Origin: Rhodococcus sp. 14-2470-1b
Lineage (GTDB): Bacteria > Actinomycetota > Actinomycetes > Mycobacteriales > Mycobacteriaceae
Direction of reading: 5' to 3'
NCBI RefSeq assembly: GCF_002259415.1
Contig: NZ_NPFY01000044.1
Location: forward strand, 1-45,489
Length of the DNA stretch: 45,489 nucleotides
Positions 1-7,237 of this stretch are shown one piece after another. Each line of letters starts with the position of its first letter. Position 1 is the stretch's first letter. A program made the position numbers and the translations under genes. The notes below the pieces were generated by a model that ran no database searches, was not told where the DNA came from, and saw only the letters and a program-made list of their open reading frames with translations.

Positions 1-1134
1 GCTCTCGGCGGTGTTGCGCAAGATTCCTGGGTGCTGATCCTGGTCCGCTTCATTACCGGCGCTACCGCCGGGTTCATGACCCCCGCAGGGTTCAGCCTCC
101 TGACCACCACGTTTCCCGAAGGACCGCTCCGCAACAAAGCCCTCGCGATCTACGGTGCCATCGGCGCATCCGGATTCCTCCTCGGTGTGGTCGTGGGCGG
201 TGTCCTCACGTCGTTGGACTGGAGGTTGGTGTTCTTCGCACCGGCAGCGCTCGCACTCGGATTCTTGGTCGTCGGATGGGCATTCATCGCACGCGATCCA
301 TCCAGGGACAAGGCATCAACGAATCAGCGAGGACAGTTCGATCTCGCTGGCGGGCTGACGCTGACCGCGGCGATGGTCAGTGTGGTTTTCGGAATCGTCA
401 CGGTCGGGGAAAATGCCTCGAACCCCTTCGGTCCGATCGCGTTCGGAGTGGCAGCGATATTGGCCGGCGTCTTTGCTGTCATCGAACGCCGCGCGTCGGA
501 TCCGTTGATCCCGGCCGGAGTAGTGACTAGGGGTCTGCTGCCGTGGGCGAGTTCGATCGGCTTGCTGTTCATCGGCGCATTCTTCGCCTGGCAGTTCGTG
601 CTGACGCTGTACCTGCAGGAACTCCTGGGATGGACACCTCTGCAAACAGGCTTGGCGTTCTCGGCCATGGGAATCGAATTGCTCATCGCCCCCTTCTTGA
701 CACCCAGGTTGGTCGAACGATTCGGCAACGCCGCTGTGATGGTGACAGGCCTCGGCGCGGTCGCGGTCGGATTCGCGCTCACGCTTCGCTTGGATGCGAC
801 TTCAGGATTCTTCGACCTTCTGCCGTCGCTCCTTCTGTTGGGTGTGGCGTTCGCGTTCATCTACGGTCCGCTGACAGCTGCAGCGGTGGAAGGAGTGGAC
901 GAGAGCGAACACGGCGTCGCGGGCGGAATCGTCTACACGGGCTTTCAGTTCGGTGCCGCTCTGGGAGTGTCGGCTGTGACGATCGTTCTCGTCGGAGGCG
1001 ATCCTGGCCCCGCTCAACTCGAGGACTACCAACGGGCTCTGATCGTTCCCTCTGCGGCCGCCGGGCTCGCCCTCCTGATCGGGCTCCTACTGTCAGTCCG
1101 TCAACGGACGCGCTCGATCCAGGTGGCCGACTGA
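1..1134 (+). CDS. MFS drug-efflux transporter, 5' end outside window
   Basis: The frame is open from base 1, so the start lies outside; 377 residues are visible. The protein is a chain of hydrophobic helices with short charged loops. The stretch RFITGATAGFMTPAGFSL resembles the helix-5 region of DHA2-type proton-driven multidrug exporters in the major facilitator superfamily. At least ten membrane segments remain, followed by a short basic tail. Its stop overlaps the next start by one base (TGATG), so the two genes are probably co-translated. The substrate cannot be told from sequence. Seen: membrane pattern and overlap. Inferred: efflux role. Confidence 0.85.
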   Translation, partial: ALGGVAQDSWVLILVRFITGATAGFMTPAGFSLLTTTFPEGPLRNKALAIYGAIGASGFLLGVVVGGVLTSLDWRLVFFAPAALALGFLVVGWAFIARDPSRDKASTNQRGQFDLAGGLTLTAAMVSVVFGIVTVGENASNPFGPIAFGVAAILAGVFAVIERRASDPLIPAGVVTRGLLPWASSIGLLFIGAFFAWQFVLTLYLQELLGWTPLQTGLAFSAMGIELLIAPFLTPRLVERFGNAAVMVTGLGAVAVGFALTLRLDATSGFFDLLPSLLLLGVAFAFIYGPLTAAAVEGVDESEHGVAGGIVYTGFQFGAALGVSAVTIVLVGGDPGPAQLEDYQRALIVPSAAAGLALLIGLLLSVRQRTRSIQVAD

Positions 1135-1640
1135 TGGCCCGAATGGTGCCCTATCGTCACCTCGCGGACGACGCCGCGACGATCATCGGAAGCACCGTCT
1201 ATGCCACGATGACCACCGTCGACAAGCTCGGCCGCCCCAGGTCGCGAGTCCTCATCGCGGTATGGGAACTCGACCGGGAGAACCCGGTCGGTTGGCTCGC
1301 AACGCACAAGACACCGGTGAAAACGGCACACCTCGCACGAAATCCGCATGTGTCGACCTCCTATTGGACTCCCCGGCAGAACGTCGTCACCATCGACAGC
1401 GTCACGGCGTGGGTCAACGATGCCGAGACCGCCGACCACGTCTGGAACCTGTACCGGTCGGGGTCTCCCTTCGGAAACGGGTACGACCCGGGCCAGTACT
1501 GGACGGGCCCGAGTGACCCAAAGTTCCACGTTCTGCGCTTGGATCCCTGGCGCATCCAAGTGCTCACCGCGCGTGAACTGGCCGATGGCCTCCCGTACCG
1601 GCAAGCGCGCCTCGAGGAGCCGTTGATTGCCCAGACTTGA
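1134..1640 (+). CDS. PPOX-class flavin-binding protein (pyridoxamine 5'-phosphate oxidase family)
   Basis: 168 residues. The N-terminal half has the split-barrel pattern of the pyridoxamine-phosphate-oxidase-like fold: an alpha helix, then TVYATMTTVDKLGRPRSR, then WLATHKTPVKTAHLARNPHVS and TPRQNVVTIDSVTAWV, which fit strands and the FMN phosphate site. The family binds FMN or F420 and reduces or oxidises small molecules. The start ATG overlaps the stop of the upstream MFS gene, so the pair is likely one operon, perhaps handling one compound by modification and export (inference). Confidence 0.8.
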   Translation: MARMVPYRHLADDAATIIGSTVYATMTTVDKLGRPRSRVLIAVWELDRENPVGWLATHKTPVKTAHLARNPHVSTSYWTPRQNVVTIDSVTAWVNDAETADHVWNLYRSGSPFGNGYDPGQYWTGPSDPKFHVLRLDPWRIQVLTARELADGLPYRQARLEEPLIAQT

Positions 1641-1791
1641 CCCCTCCGCGGCAGAGGGTTCGGCAACACATGCTCCGACGTTCCCCGGCCAAAGCCAGCG
1701 GCTGGTCAGTCGCATGCACACCGAGGTGACGGTGTTGCCGTAACGGGGCGAACACATCAGCAGTAAGTCATCGGGTACGGGCCGGCGTCCC

Positions 1792-2367
1792 TCACTCGAG
1801 GGAATCGCCGACCTGAAACTGCCCGCTACGCAACAGCTCTCGAGCCAGCTCCACGCCAGTGTGGCTGACGATCATCGCCAAATGGATCTCCAGCGTGTGG
1901 TACCGGCCGTCGGACATCGGGCCCTCGCTGTCGGGGTCAGCACCAACTTCACGCATGCGATCCCGCCAGGGACTGTCGGGGGCATCGAAGCCAGGCCCAT
2001 CCTTCAGGGCTGCATCGAACATCGCCGTTCGGGCACCGTCGACCCACTGGGCGAAATTGCTGTGACCCACCTGAGTGGCAAAAGTGAGGACTTCGCCACC
2101 GACCGACAACGGTGCCATTACTTCATCGGACAACCCTGCTACGGACGGAGCGACCGCCAGAACCCAATCACCGACCTGCACAACACCGACGACCTCGACA
2201 TCGGCATTGACGCCTTCCAAACCGGTAACGGTGCCCGTCGTCGATGTGGTCATTGCATCGAGTACCGTTTCCGCGTCGTCGTGACGGACAAACGTGAACG
2301 ACACACCGCCGGGTGTCCACGGGTATTCATCCGGGATCCAGGTGAACTCTTCCCACGTTGCAGTCAT
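1792..2367 (-). CDS. DUF6461-like protein
   Basis: 191 residues, soluble and acidic. The N-terminus (GGVSFTFVRHDDAETVLDAM), the middle (VGDWVLAVAPSVAGLSDEV) and the helical C-terminus fit my memory of actinobacterial DUF6461 proteins, which have no known function. No signal peptide or membrane segment is seen. It stands alone on the minus strand, with repeat copy A about 135 bases upstream. Family assignment is from pattern memory only. Confidence 0.65.
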   Translation of the reverse strand: MTATWEEFTWIPDEYPWTPGGVSFTFVRHDDAETVLDAMTTSTTGTVTGLEGVNADVEVVGVVQVGDWVLAVAPSVAGLSDEVMAPLSVGGEVLTFATQVGHSNFAQWVDGARTAMFDAALKDGPGFDAPDSPWRDRMREVGADPDSEGPMSDGRYHTLEIHLAMIVSHTGVELARELLRSGQFQVGDSLE

Positions 2368-2502
2368 AGCCCAATCCTCACATACCCGACCTCACCGCTT
2401 TCATTGATGCGCGGGCACCATGAACCGTGACTACGAACGGGCAGGCCCACCGGCTTAGACCAGAATCACTTCGGGACTGCCCCGGCTGTGCGAGCGGGTG
2501 AG

Positions 2503-2566
2503 CTATACGGCCAGTTCCGATACGCAGGGTTCCGGTAAGCGTCTGCATTTGTTGTGCCGCAACATT
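2503..2566. repeat. Dispersed short repeat, copy A
   Basis: Shares CGGCCAG, CGATA, GCAGGGTT, CGTCTGCAT, TGTGCCGCA and their spacing with copy B (3274-3340); the first half also matches copy C (4179-4218). It lies between the end of the GNAT gene (2655) and the start of the DUF6461-like gene (2367). No gene is seen in 2368-2654. Confidence 0.7.
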
Positions 2567-2654
2567 TTCGGTGATGACGAGGTGTGCCCTGCGCAACCTC
2601 GAATCGGTGTCACCGGAGCAGTTGCGCGCCGGTCGGACACCGGATTAAGGCTAT

Positions 2655-3248
2655 TCAGCCTGCGATCGAATCTCCCCGGATAAGGCTGTGCACATGCATG
2701 TTATGCCACCCGTCTGCGTGACGTGCTGACATACGACGAGTGCCTTCGAACTGGAATCCGGCTTTACCCGCGACGCGGCACGAAGCAACATTTTCGACCG
2801 AATGTTCGAGCTCGAGGCGATTGAATGACATGTCATCGAAAGCCCATCGCGACACCGCTATTACCGAGTTGGAGCACACTCCGTGCCCACGCGCCGGAAC
2901 GGTCATCCAGTACACCAGCTCGGCTGTTCCGTCGTACAGATCGATACTCTTCAACCCGATTCGCCCGAGTAGAAGGTCCGAAGATGGATCGACCACAGCC
3001 CAATGGGCTCCGGATTCTTTGCGCCACTCGGACTGCCACGCTTCGATCCATCCTGCTGCTTCCTCCACGGAATCTGGGCGCCGGACGTGCCATCGTTGAA
3101 TGAGTGGGTCCTGGAAAGCTTCCACCACCGCTGCCGCATCACCACCATCCCACGGCCGCAGCAAAATTGACCGTGACACCCCGATGACGGGTTGCTCAGC
3201 GTCGGCGAAAGATCCTTCGGGAATCGTGGGTTCGATCAGAATGGGCAT
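2655..3248 (-). CDS. GNAT-family N-acetyltransferase
   Basis: 197 residues from the ATG at 3248; the open frame runs on upstream, but that part is repeat copy B. The GNAT fold is clear: SILLRPWDGGDAAAVVEAF at the start, HWAVVDPSSDLLLGRIGLKS for the central strands, AELVYWMTVPARGHGVCSNS for the acetyl-CoA loop, and FNRLELEHSVENVASCRVAGKAGF for the last strand and helix. This is the RimJ/RimL-like branch (Acetyltransf_3), which acetylates amino groups of proteins or small molecules using acetyl-CoA. Loop A is VPARGHGVCSNS, so the Q/R-x-x-G-x-G/A pattern is kept as RGHGVC. The substrate is unknown. Confidence 0.85.
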   Translation of the reverse strand: MPILIEPTIPEGSFADAEQPVIGVSRSILLRPWDGGDAAAVVEAFQDPLIQRWHVRRPDSVEEAAGWIEAWQSEWRKESGAHWAVVDPSSDLLLGRIGLKSIDLYDGTAELVYWMTVPARGHGVCSNSVIAVSRWAFDDMSFNRLELEHSVENVASCRVAGKAGFQFEGTRRMSARHADGWHNMHVHSLIRGDSIAG

Positions 3249-3273
3249 GAGTCCATTCTCGCAGGTCGGACTT

Positions 3274-3340
3274 CGATACGACCAGTCTCGATATGCAGGG
3301 TTACCGACCAACGTCTGCATACGCTGTGCGGCAGCGTGTT
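3274..3340. repeat. Dispersed short repeat, copy B
   Basis: Best preserved copy. Contains ATGCAG and CTGCAT in inverted order about 16 bases apart, within the shared block of copies A and C. It sits 25 bases upstream of the GNAT start and may carry its promoter. Confidence 0.7.
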
Positions 3341-3497
3341 TCGCTCTACGCTGCCGCTTATTCGTCGGCGATTCCGATGAAGCAGATCTGAACAGTCGCG
3401 ACCTTGGGTTCAGGCTGGCTGTGATAGGCGGCAGGATATCTGCGCCGGCGACCACGGTGTCGATCTAGTTGTAGCCACATTCACGCATGTAGTTTAC

Positions 3498-3869
3498 CTA
3501 TTCGCCGGGCCAGCAGGATGGCGCACTTAAAATATCAGCTGCAACAGCCAGTACCACCCACGTCAAACCAGCTCGCAACAGCGACAGCGGGATCGTGAAA
3601 ACGACGATCTTCCAGCCTCGCGCCGCCACCACACCCGCGGAGATCATTGCCGATATTATCGTCGTAGCAAAGGCCAGCAGCGGTTGGTCGGATATTGTGG
3701 TGGTCAGTGTCCACAGAATTGCCATCGCAACGAGTTCGGAAAAGAAGACTGCGGACCAGGCTCGCCCTGTGGCGCAACCTCTTCAGCTACCGAAACGTAG
3801 GTTTGAAGTGGGCCAACCGATGGCCGACTCAGAAGCAGCTCGCTCAGATTCGAATCGACCGTCAAACAC
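3498..3869 (-). pseudogene. Small membrane protein interrupted by an in-frame TGA
   Basis: From a GTG at 3869 the frame reads 28 codons, meets TGA at 3783-3785, then runs in the same frame to 3498. The part after the stop has three hydrophobic stretches (SAVFFSELVAMAILW, LLAFATTIISAMISAGVVAA, IPLSLLRAGLTWVVLAVAA), typical of a small inner-membrane protein. A TGG in place of TGA would give a 123-residue protein. An ATG at 3725 could start a 75-residue product. Family not recognised. Most likely a gene damaged by a point mutation. Confidence 0.45.
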
Positions 3870-3984
3870 CCCCCGGGTCCTCGACTTCGCCCGGTCTCGT
3901 AGCCAGCCCGATGATCAGCGCGAGAGTCGCCACGGCGACGGCGACCGCTAACAACCAAAGTCGTGCTGTTCGCGCTCGGCCCAT
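3862..3984 (-). CDS. Short single-membrane-segment peptide
   Basis: 40 residues: basic start MGRARTARLW, then one hydrophobic helix (LLAVAVAVATLALIIGLA), then an acidic tail. Its TGA overlaps the GTG at 3869 of the next frame, a coupling typical of real actinobacterial gene pairs. No family recognised. It could instead be the leader part of the damaged gene downstream. Confidence 0.35.
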   Translation of the reverse strand: MGRARTARLWLLAVAVAVATLALIIGLATRPGEVEDPGGV

Positions 3985-4178
3985 GATGCACGACTTCCTA
4001 GCGCGTCAGATTGTTGAACGGATTTCGTGTTCGGCCAAGGCACGCCAGGGACGTGCCCTGGAGCGCCCGACAGTATCGGAACAAGTCGCTGGGTGGACCT
4101 AGGCCGGCAGGACTCCGGCTTGGTGACTGCGACGTCAAGGCACATGCCGTGCGTCTTCACTGCCAGCGAGGCAATGGG

Positions 4179-4218
4179 CTATACGACCAGACTTGATATG
4201 CAGGGGTACCAGTACAGA
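4179..4218. repeat. Dispersed short repeat, copy C (partial)
   Basis: Matches the first half of copy B (CTATACGACCAG, TGATATGCAGGGGTACC). The second half has no match, so this copy looks truncated or diverged. Confidence 0.6.
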
Positions 4219-4359
4219 GAGCGGCCGGAATGTCCCAGATGGGCTTGTCCCGTACTGCGACGCCTTCGGGTCGTCCGATCGGATCGGCTTGCGGCCGAGC
4301 TTGACAAAACCTATTGAGATTCCCTTCTGGCCTTCCGATTTTGACCGGCGGTGACCTCC

Positions 4360-4553
4360 GCGCAACCGCCGGCGTCCGCTGCGCTCCCGGCCCCAAGGGG
4401 CTCCGAAAACTTTTCACAGACGCCTCCGGCTGAAAACTTTCCGGCCCGACCATTGCACTCCGGCCCCCTCATGCCGGTCCAACTCTCCCCTGCCAGAACG
4501 GCAAAAAAATTGGCGGGCCACCCGGTTCGTCACGTTGAGCAGGGGAGCGCGAG
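4360..4553 (+). promoter_or_regulatory. Structured leader, copy 1
   Basis: Diverged copy of a leader also found at 6580, 19255 and 44150. Shared landmarks in order: CCGCTGCGCT, GGCTCCGAA, a long hairpin (arms AACTTTTCA 4408-4416 and TGAAAACTT 4431-4439), a small GCC-AGAAC-GGC hairpin at 4492-4502 followed by an A-run and TTGGC, then a GGGGAG ribosome site 9 bases before ATG 4554. The arms differ from the other copies (TTTTCGT/ACGAAAA) on both sides, so pairing is kept. Confidence 0.65.
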
Positions 4554-5162
4554 ATGTCGAAGACCACCGCCCAGAAAGCCCACAGCAGCACCGACACCGA
4601 CAACTACGGCGCAGTGGTCACCCACACCACCGCCACCATCGTCGGCCGCCAGAAAGCCGTGGTCAACGTCCACGCCGCCGCCACCGACGACGCCCAGATG
4701 ATCGTCACCTTCAACCGACTGATGATGACCTTCCGCTCCGCCGCCGCCGTCCACGCGTTCATCGCCGGACTGGCCGACGCCCGCACCCTCATCGGCCGCA
4801 TCGACAACCAGGCACCCCAGACCGGGGGACCGGGCGACGACTACGCCCGCGCCGCCATGTCCGTCGTCTGGATTGCGCCACCGGAAACCGCCGTCACCCC
4901 ACGCGAGCAGTACGTACCCGCACGTCGACGCACCATGCACTGGGTCGAGGTCCACATGGGTCCGGTCACCTGGCGCATCATCGACCGACTCGGCTACGTC
5001 ACCATGCTCGACGAGCTCCGCAACGTGCACCGCATGGCCGTCGCGATCTTCACCGACGGCGACCAGTACCTCAGCGACCCGACCACCCTCACCGACGCAT
5101 TCGACGACGCCGAACGCGAACACCAGGAAGACATGGCCGCACCCTGGCGACGCCGCCTCTGA
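4554..5162 (+). CDS. Plasmid protein of unknown function (202 residues)
   Basis: Soluble and His- and Asp-rich, with no signal peptide. The middle (MIVTFNRLMMTFRSAAAVHAFIAGLADARTL) looks like a compact alpha/beta core; the C-terminus ends in a basic RRRL. Family not recognised. It starts at the ATG right after leader copy 1 with a GGGGAG ribosome site, and is followed by a strong hairpin. Position behind the same leader as ardC suggests an early-transfer role (inference only). Confidence 0.75.
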   Translation: MSKTTAQKAHSSTDTDNYGAVVTHTTATIVGRQKAVVNVHAAATDDAQMIVTFNRLMMTFRSAAAVHAFIAGLADARTLIGRIDNQAPQTGGPGDDYARAAMSVVWIAPPETAVTPREQYVPARRRTMHWVEVHMGPVTWRIIDRLGYVTMLDELRNVHRMAVAIFTDGDQYLSDPTTLTDAFDDAEREHQEDMAAPWRRRL

Positions 5163-5172
5163 GACGCCCGCA

Positions 5173-5201
5173 GGCCCCGGACCCGACACGGTCCCGGGGC
5201 C
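5173..5201 (+). terminator. Hairpin terminator after the 4554 gene
   Basis: GGCCCCGG and CCGGGGCC arms around a short loop, with extra ACC/GGT pairing inside, starting 11 bases after the stop. No T-run, as is common in actinobacteria. Confidence 0.55.
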
Positions 5202-5351
5202 GAGTCGTATCCATCCACAGGCGAGTCTTCTATCCCCAGATTCCGGAAAATGCCTGCGCATCGCGGACCTCGCTGGCGCTCGGTACGCGATGCTGGAAGA
5301 ACCACGCACCACAGGCCGCCCGGCTCACCCACCCGAAGGAACACGACACCG

Positions 5352-5657
5352 ATGATCACCTGGACCGTCACTACCCGACCCGACCGCCAACCCGAAACCA
5401 TTACCGCCGCAGGAGCAGAACCCAGCCTCGACGCATCGAAACGAGCCGCTGCCGACGCCGTCCGCTACGCCCTCCTCGACGCCCAGGCCCACGCCGACAC
5501 CAGCCCCACCAACACCCCACCGACGTACCTCGTCACCATCGACGGAGAATGCGCCCTCATCGTCAGTCTCGGAGCGTGCCGACCCGGCAACTACACCGGA
5601 GTCCTGGACAACCTCGAACACTTCGACGGCACCGCCACCCACCTGCTCTACCTATAG
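5352..5657 (+). CDS. Small unknown protein (101 residues)
   Basis: Begins MITWTVTTRPDRQPET, then an Ala/Asp-rich helix, then TYLVTIDGECALIVSLGAC and a C-terminal HFDGTATHLLYL. Looks like a small alpha/beta protein. The ATG at 5352 follows AAGGA at the right spacing. It lies 190 bases after the 4554 gene on the same strand; that pairing of a larger and a smaller unknown gene also occurs at 44612/45181. No family recognised. Confidence 0.65.
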   Translation: MITWTVTTRPDRQPETITAAGAEPSLDASKRAAADAVRYALLDAQAHADTSPTNTPPTYLVTIDGECALIVSLGACRPGNYTGVLDNLEHFDGTATHLLYL

Positions 5658-5732
5658 GCAGGCCAAGGGGAGCAGACCTGAAAGCGTTGCGAGAGAACGA
5701 CTCTGTCGGTCCCCACTGCAATACTTTCCCTC

Positions 5733-5888
5733 ATGCGAATCAGAACACTCACCGGCCCACCGCTACCAGCAGAGATCGCAGCGAACACAGCGCGACTCCT
5801 CGCGCTCGTGGAACTGAACATCGCCCGGCCCCAATCGGAACCGAACGCCACGGCCAACGACCGCAGCCGCCACGCGCGACACTGCTGA
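5733..5888 (+). CDS. Possible 51-residue protein
   Basis: MRIRTLTGPPLPAEIAANTA followed by a Leu-rich helix and a polar, basic tail. The first half has a protein-like pattern, but there is no good ribosome site. It ends just before a bidirectional hairpin, which fits a real gene end. Low certainty. Confidence 0.3.
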   Translation: MRIRTLTGPPLPAEIAANTARLLALVELNIARPQSEPNATANDRSRHARHC

Positions 5889-5917
5889 ATTCGCCAACCC
5901 CTACAACCAAAAGTCCG

Positions 5918-5942
5918 GTGACCGTGAACGGCCACCGGATCC
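5918..5942. terminator. Bidirectional hairpin
   Basis: CCGGTG-A-CCG / CGG-C-CACCGG stem around a TGAA loop, between the end of a + strand reading frame (5888) and the end of a minus-strand gene (5964). Confidence 0.5.
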
Positions 5943-5963
5943 TGGTGCTTCTACTTATCAGCC

Positions 5964-6245
5964 TTAGAACAACTGCAACCAAGCGATCAGCAAGTCAACG
6001 GCTCCGTGAACCCACGGACCCACCACATCCCAGACCGCCAGCAGCACTGCCCACACAGGAGACGAAACCTCGTCGCCTGGCCACGGCATCTCGACACCGA
6101 ACACCTGACCCACCAGCTTCACCAGTGAGTTCACCTGCCCTAGTGTCAACAAGGTCCTCACGGGTCGTGAACCCCTGAACCTGGTGAACCATCCTCTCCA
6201 GCCTGCTCGCCCGGTCTCGGACCCATTATTCTTTTCTGCAGCCAT
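5964..6245 (-). CDS. Small membrane-associated protein (93 residues)
   Basis: Starts at ATG 6245 behind a GGGAAAG ribosome site. Polar, Gly- and Arg-rich N-terminus (MAAEKNNGSETGRAGWRGW), then two hydrophobic helices: VRTLLTLGQVNSLVKLVGQV and VWAVLLAVWDVVGPWVHGAV with the tail LLIAWLQLF. Could be a small pore-forming peptide or an inner-membrane regulator; no family recognised. Upstream is an AT-rich region that probably holds its promoter. Confidence 0.55.
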   Translation of the reverse strand: MAAEKNNGSETGRAGWRGWFTRFRGSRPVRTLLTLGQVNSLVKLVGQVFGVEMPWPGDEVSSPVWAVLLAVWDVVGPWVHGAVDLLIAWLQLF

Positions 6246-6579
6246 AATACTTTCCCTTCGTAGTGAAATTCCGTCCCGTTGTTGGGGTGATTTGCGCACA
6301 CGTGTGGCATATCGGCCTTTCGGTTGGATTCTCGATATCTTGGCTTAGCGGTTGCTTCGCCTCCATCAGAGTCCCATATCGAGGGCCTTTCCGCAACCCT
6401 CTCGAAGAATGCCCGGTAGCCACGTATTGCCAGGTCAAAGCCGGTTTATAAGTTTAATCGCGTACTTATCGAGCGCGAATTATTACCGGATTAAAAGCAG
6501 CGGAGATCTCTGATTAATTTCCGAATATTCACGATTAATTGCGCGGAATAGATAAATGTTCGACAAAAAATGTATCCAG
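6246..6579. other. Gene-poor AT-rich spacer with direct repeats
   Basis: No convincing gene. From 6440 to 6575 the sequence is far more AT-rich than the rest of the window. It holds two copies of GATTAATT about 20 bases apart (near 6513 and 6532) and a TCGCG/CGCGA inverted pair near 6460-6480. Such patches occur at promoters, plasmid origins and transfer origins; nothing here decides which. Confidence 0.5.
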
Positions 6580-7033
6580 GGTCTTTGAGCTGCCGCGACA
6601 CCGAGCGTGGTCGGTCTCCGTCGCTCCCGCACAGTCACCGGGCGAGCTCCTCGGGTGGGAGGTGGTCACCCGCCGACGTCGACGAGCGGTCTCGCATTCC
6701 GCCTGCCGGCGGTGCCGGCCACCCTGCGGGCGTCCACCGAACCGAACTCCGCTGCGCTCCGCACCGCGAAAGACATCGATTTCTTGTCGCACATCTGGCT
6801 CCCGGCGATACTGCATCACCCGTGCCCGCCGCCTCAACCCTCGCTCCGCTGCGCTACGGCCGAAGGCTCCGAACACTTTTCGTCCCGTACTCGCTGCGCT
6901 CCCACGAAAACTGTCCGGCCGCGGGGTTGCCCCGTCGTTCCCGTGCGCTGCTGTCTCTCCTCACGCCAGATGACGGCGACAAGAAATTGGCAGAGCAAGC
7001 CGGGGGACCGGTCACGAGGGAGAGGGGCCAGTC
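6580..7033 (+). promoter_or_regulatory. Structured leader, copy 2 (in front of ardC)
   Basis: About 450 bases highly similar to copy 4 (44150-44611) and, in its last 300 bases, to copy 3. Main hairpin: CACTTTTCGT (6874-6883) with ACGAAAACTG (6904-6913). Then GCCAGATGACGGC, AAATTGGCAGAGCA and a GGGAGAGGGG ribosome site before ATG 7034. Apparent reading frames across it, on both strands, are repeated only because the DNA is repeated. Confidence 0.75.
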
Positions 7034-7195
7034 ATGGCATCACGGACCAAGACCAGCGCAGCGGACAAGGCCGAAGCACGCCGCGAGCTGGCGGCATCAC
7101 TGCACGCCTCGATCACCGACAAGGTAGCCGAGCTGACCAGCTCCGACACGTGGCGCGCGTACCTCGACCACGTAGCCTCGTTCCACTCCTACAGC
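7034..7195 (+). pseudogene. ardC: ardC, 5' fragment (antirestriction protein, ssDNA-binding N-terminus)
   Basis: 54 codons from MASRTKTSAADKAEARREL to ASFHSYS, matching the start of ArdC-type proteins, whose N-terminal domain binds single-stranded DNA and protects an incoming plasmid from restriction. The match stops at 7195; the next residue of the family, F of YSFNN, is found at 18482, where the rest of the gene continues in frame. Joined, the two parts make a 308-residue protein. The break is the insertion of mobile element 1. As it stands the fragment runs on into element DNA to a stop at 7324. Confidence 0.85.
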
Positions 7196-7237
7196 ACTGG
7201 CAGGGATGGTGTATTCGGGGGGTGCGAATGCCGTCGC

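Larger units (their letters stand above)
3985..4553. other. Gene-free stretch with repeat copy C and leader copy 1
   Basis: No convincing coding sequence in either strand. It holds repeat copy C (4179-4218), a lower-GC part around 4290-4345, and the first structured leader (from about 4360). Confidence 0.6.

Noticed and set aside
316..860. Long minus-strand reading frames across the MFS gene
   Set aside because: They are shadows caused by high third-position GC; the + strand gene has a clear membrane pattern and is translationally coupled to the next gene.
1641..1791. A possible fourth, inverted copy of the short repeat near 1661-1690
   Set aside because: Only scattered short matches; could be chance at this GC content.
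2503..4218. Calling the three short repeats integron attC sites
   Set aside because: The order is cassette-like, but the GTTRRRY/RYYYAAC core pair was not convincingly present, and no integron integrase is seen.
2503..4218. CRISPR array
   Set aside because: Only three diverged copies about 800 bases apart; no regular spacers and no cas genes.
4535..6178. A 547-codon + strand frame crossing several features
   Set aside because: Composition is extremely Arg/His/Pro-rich and it crosses a terminator and two better genes; it is a frame shadow.
6226..6438. A 70-codon minus-strand frame with three Cys
   Set aside because: No ribosome site, overlaps the better-supported start at 6245 and runs into an AT-rich spacer.
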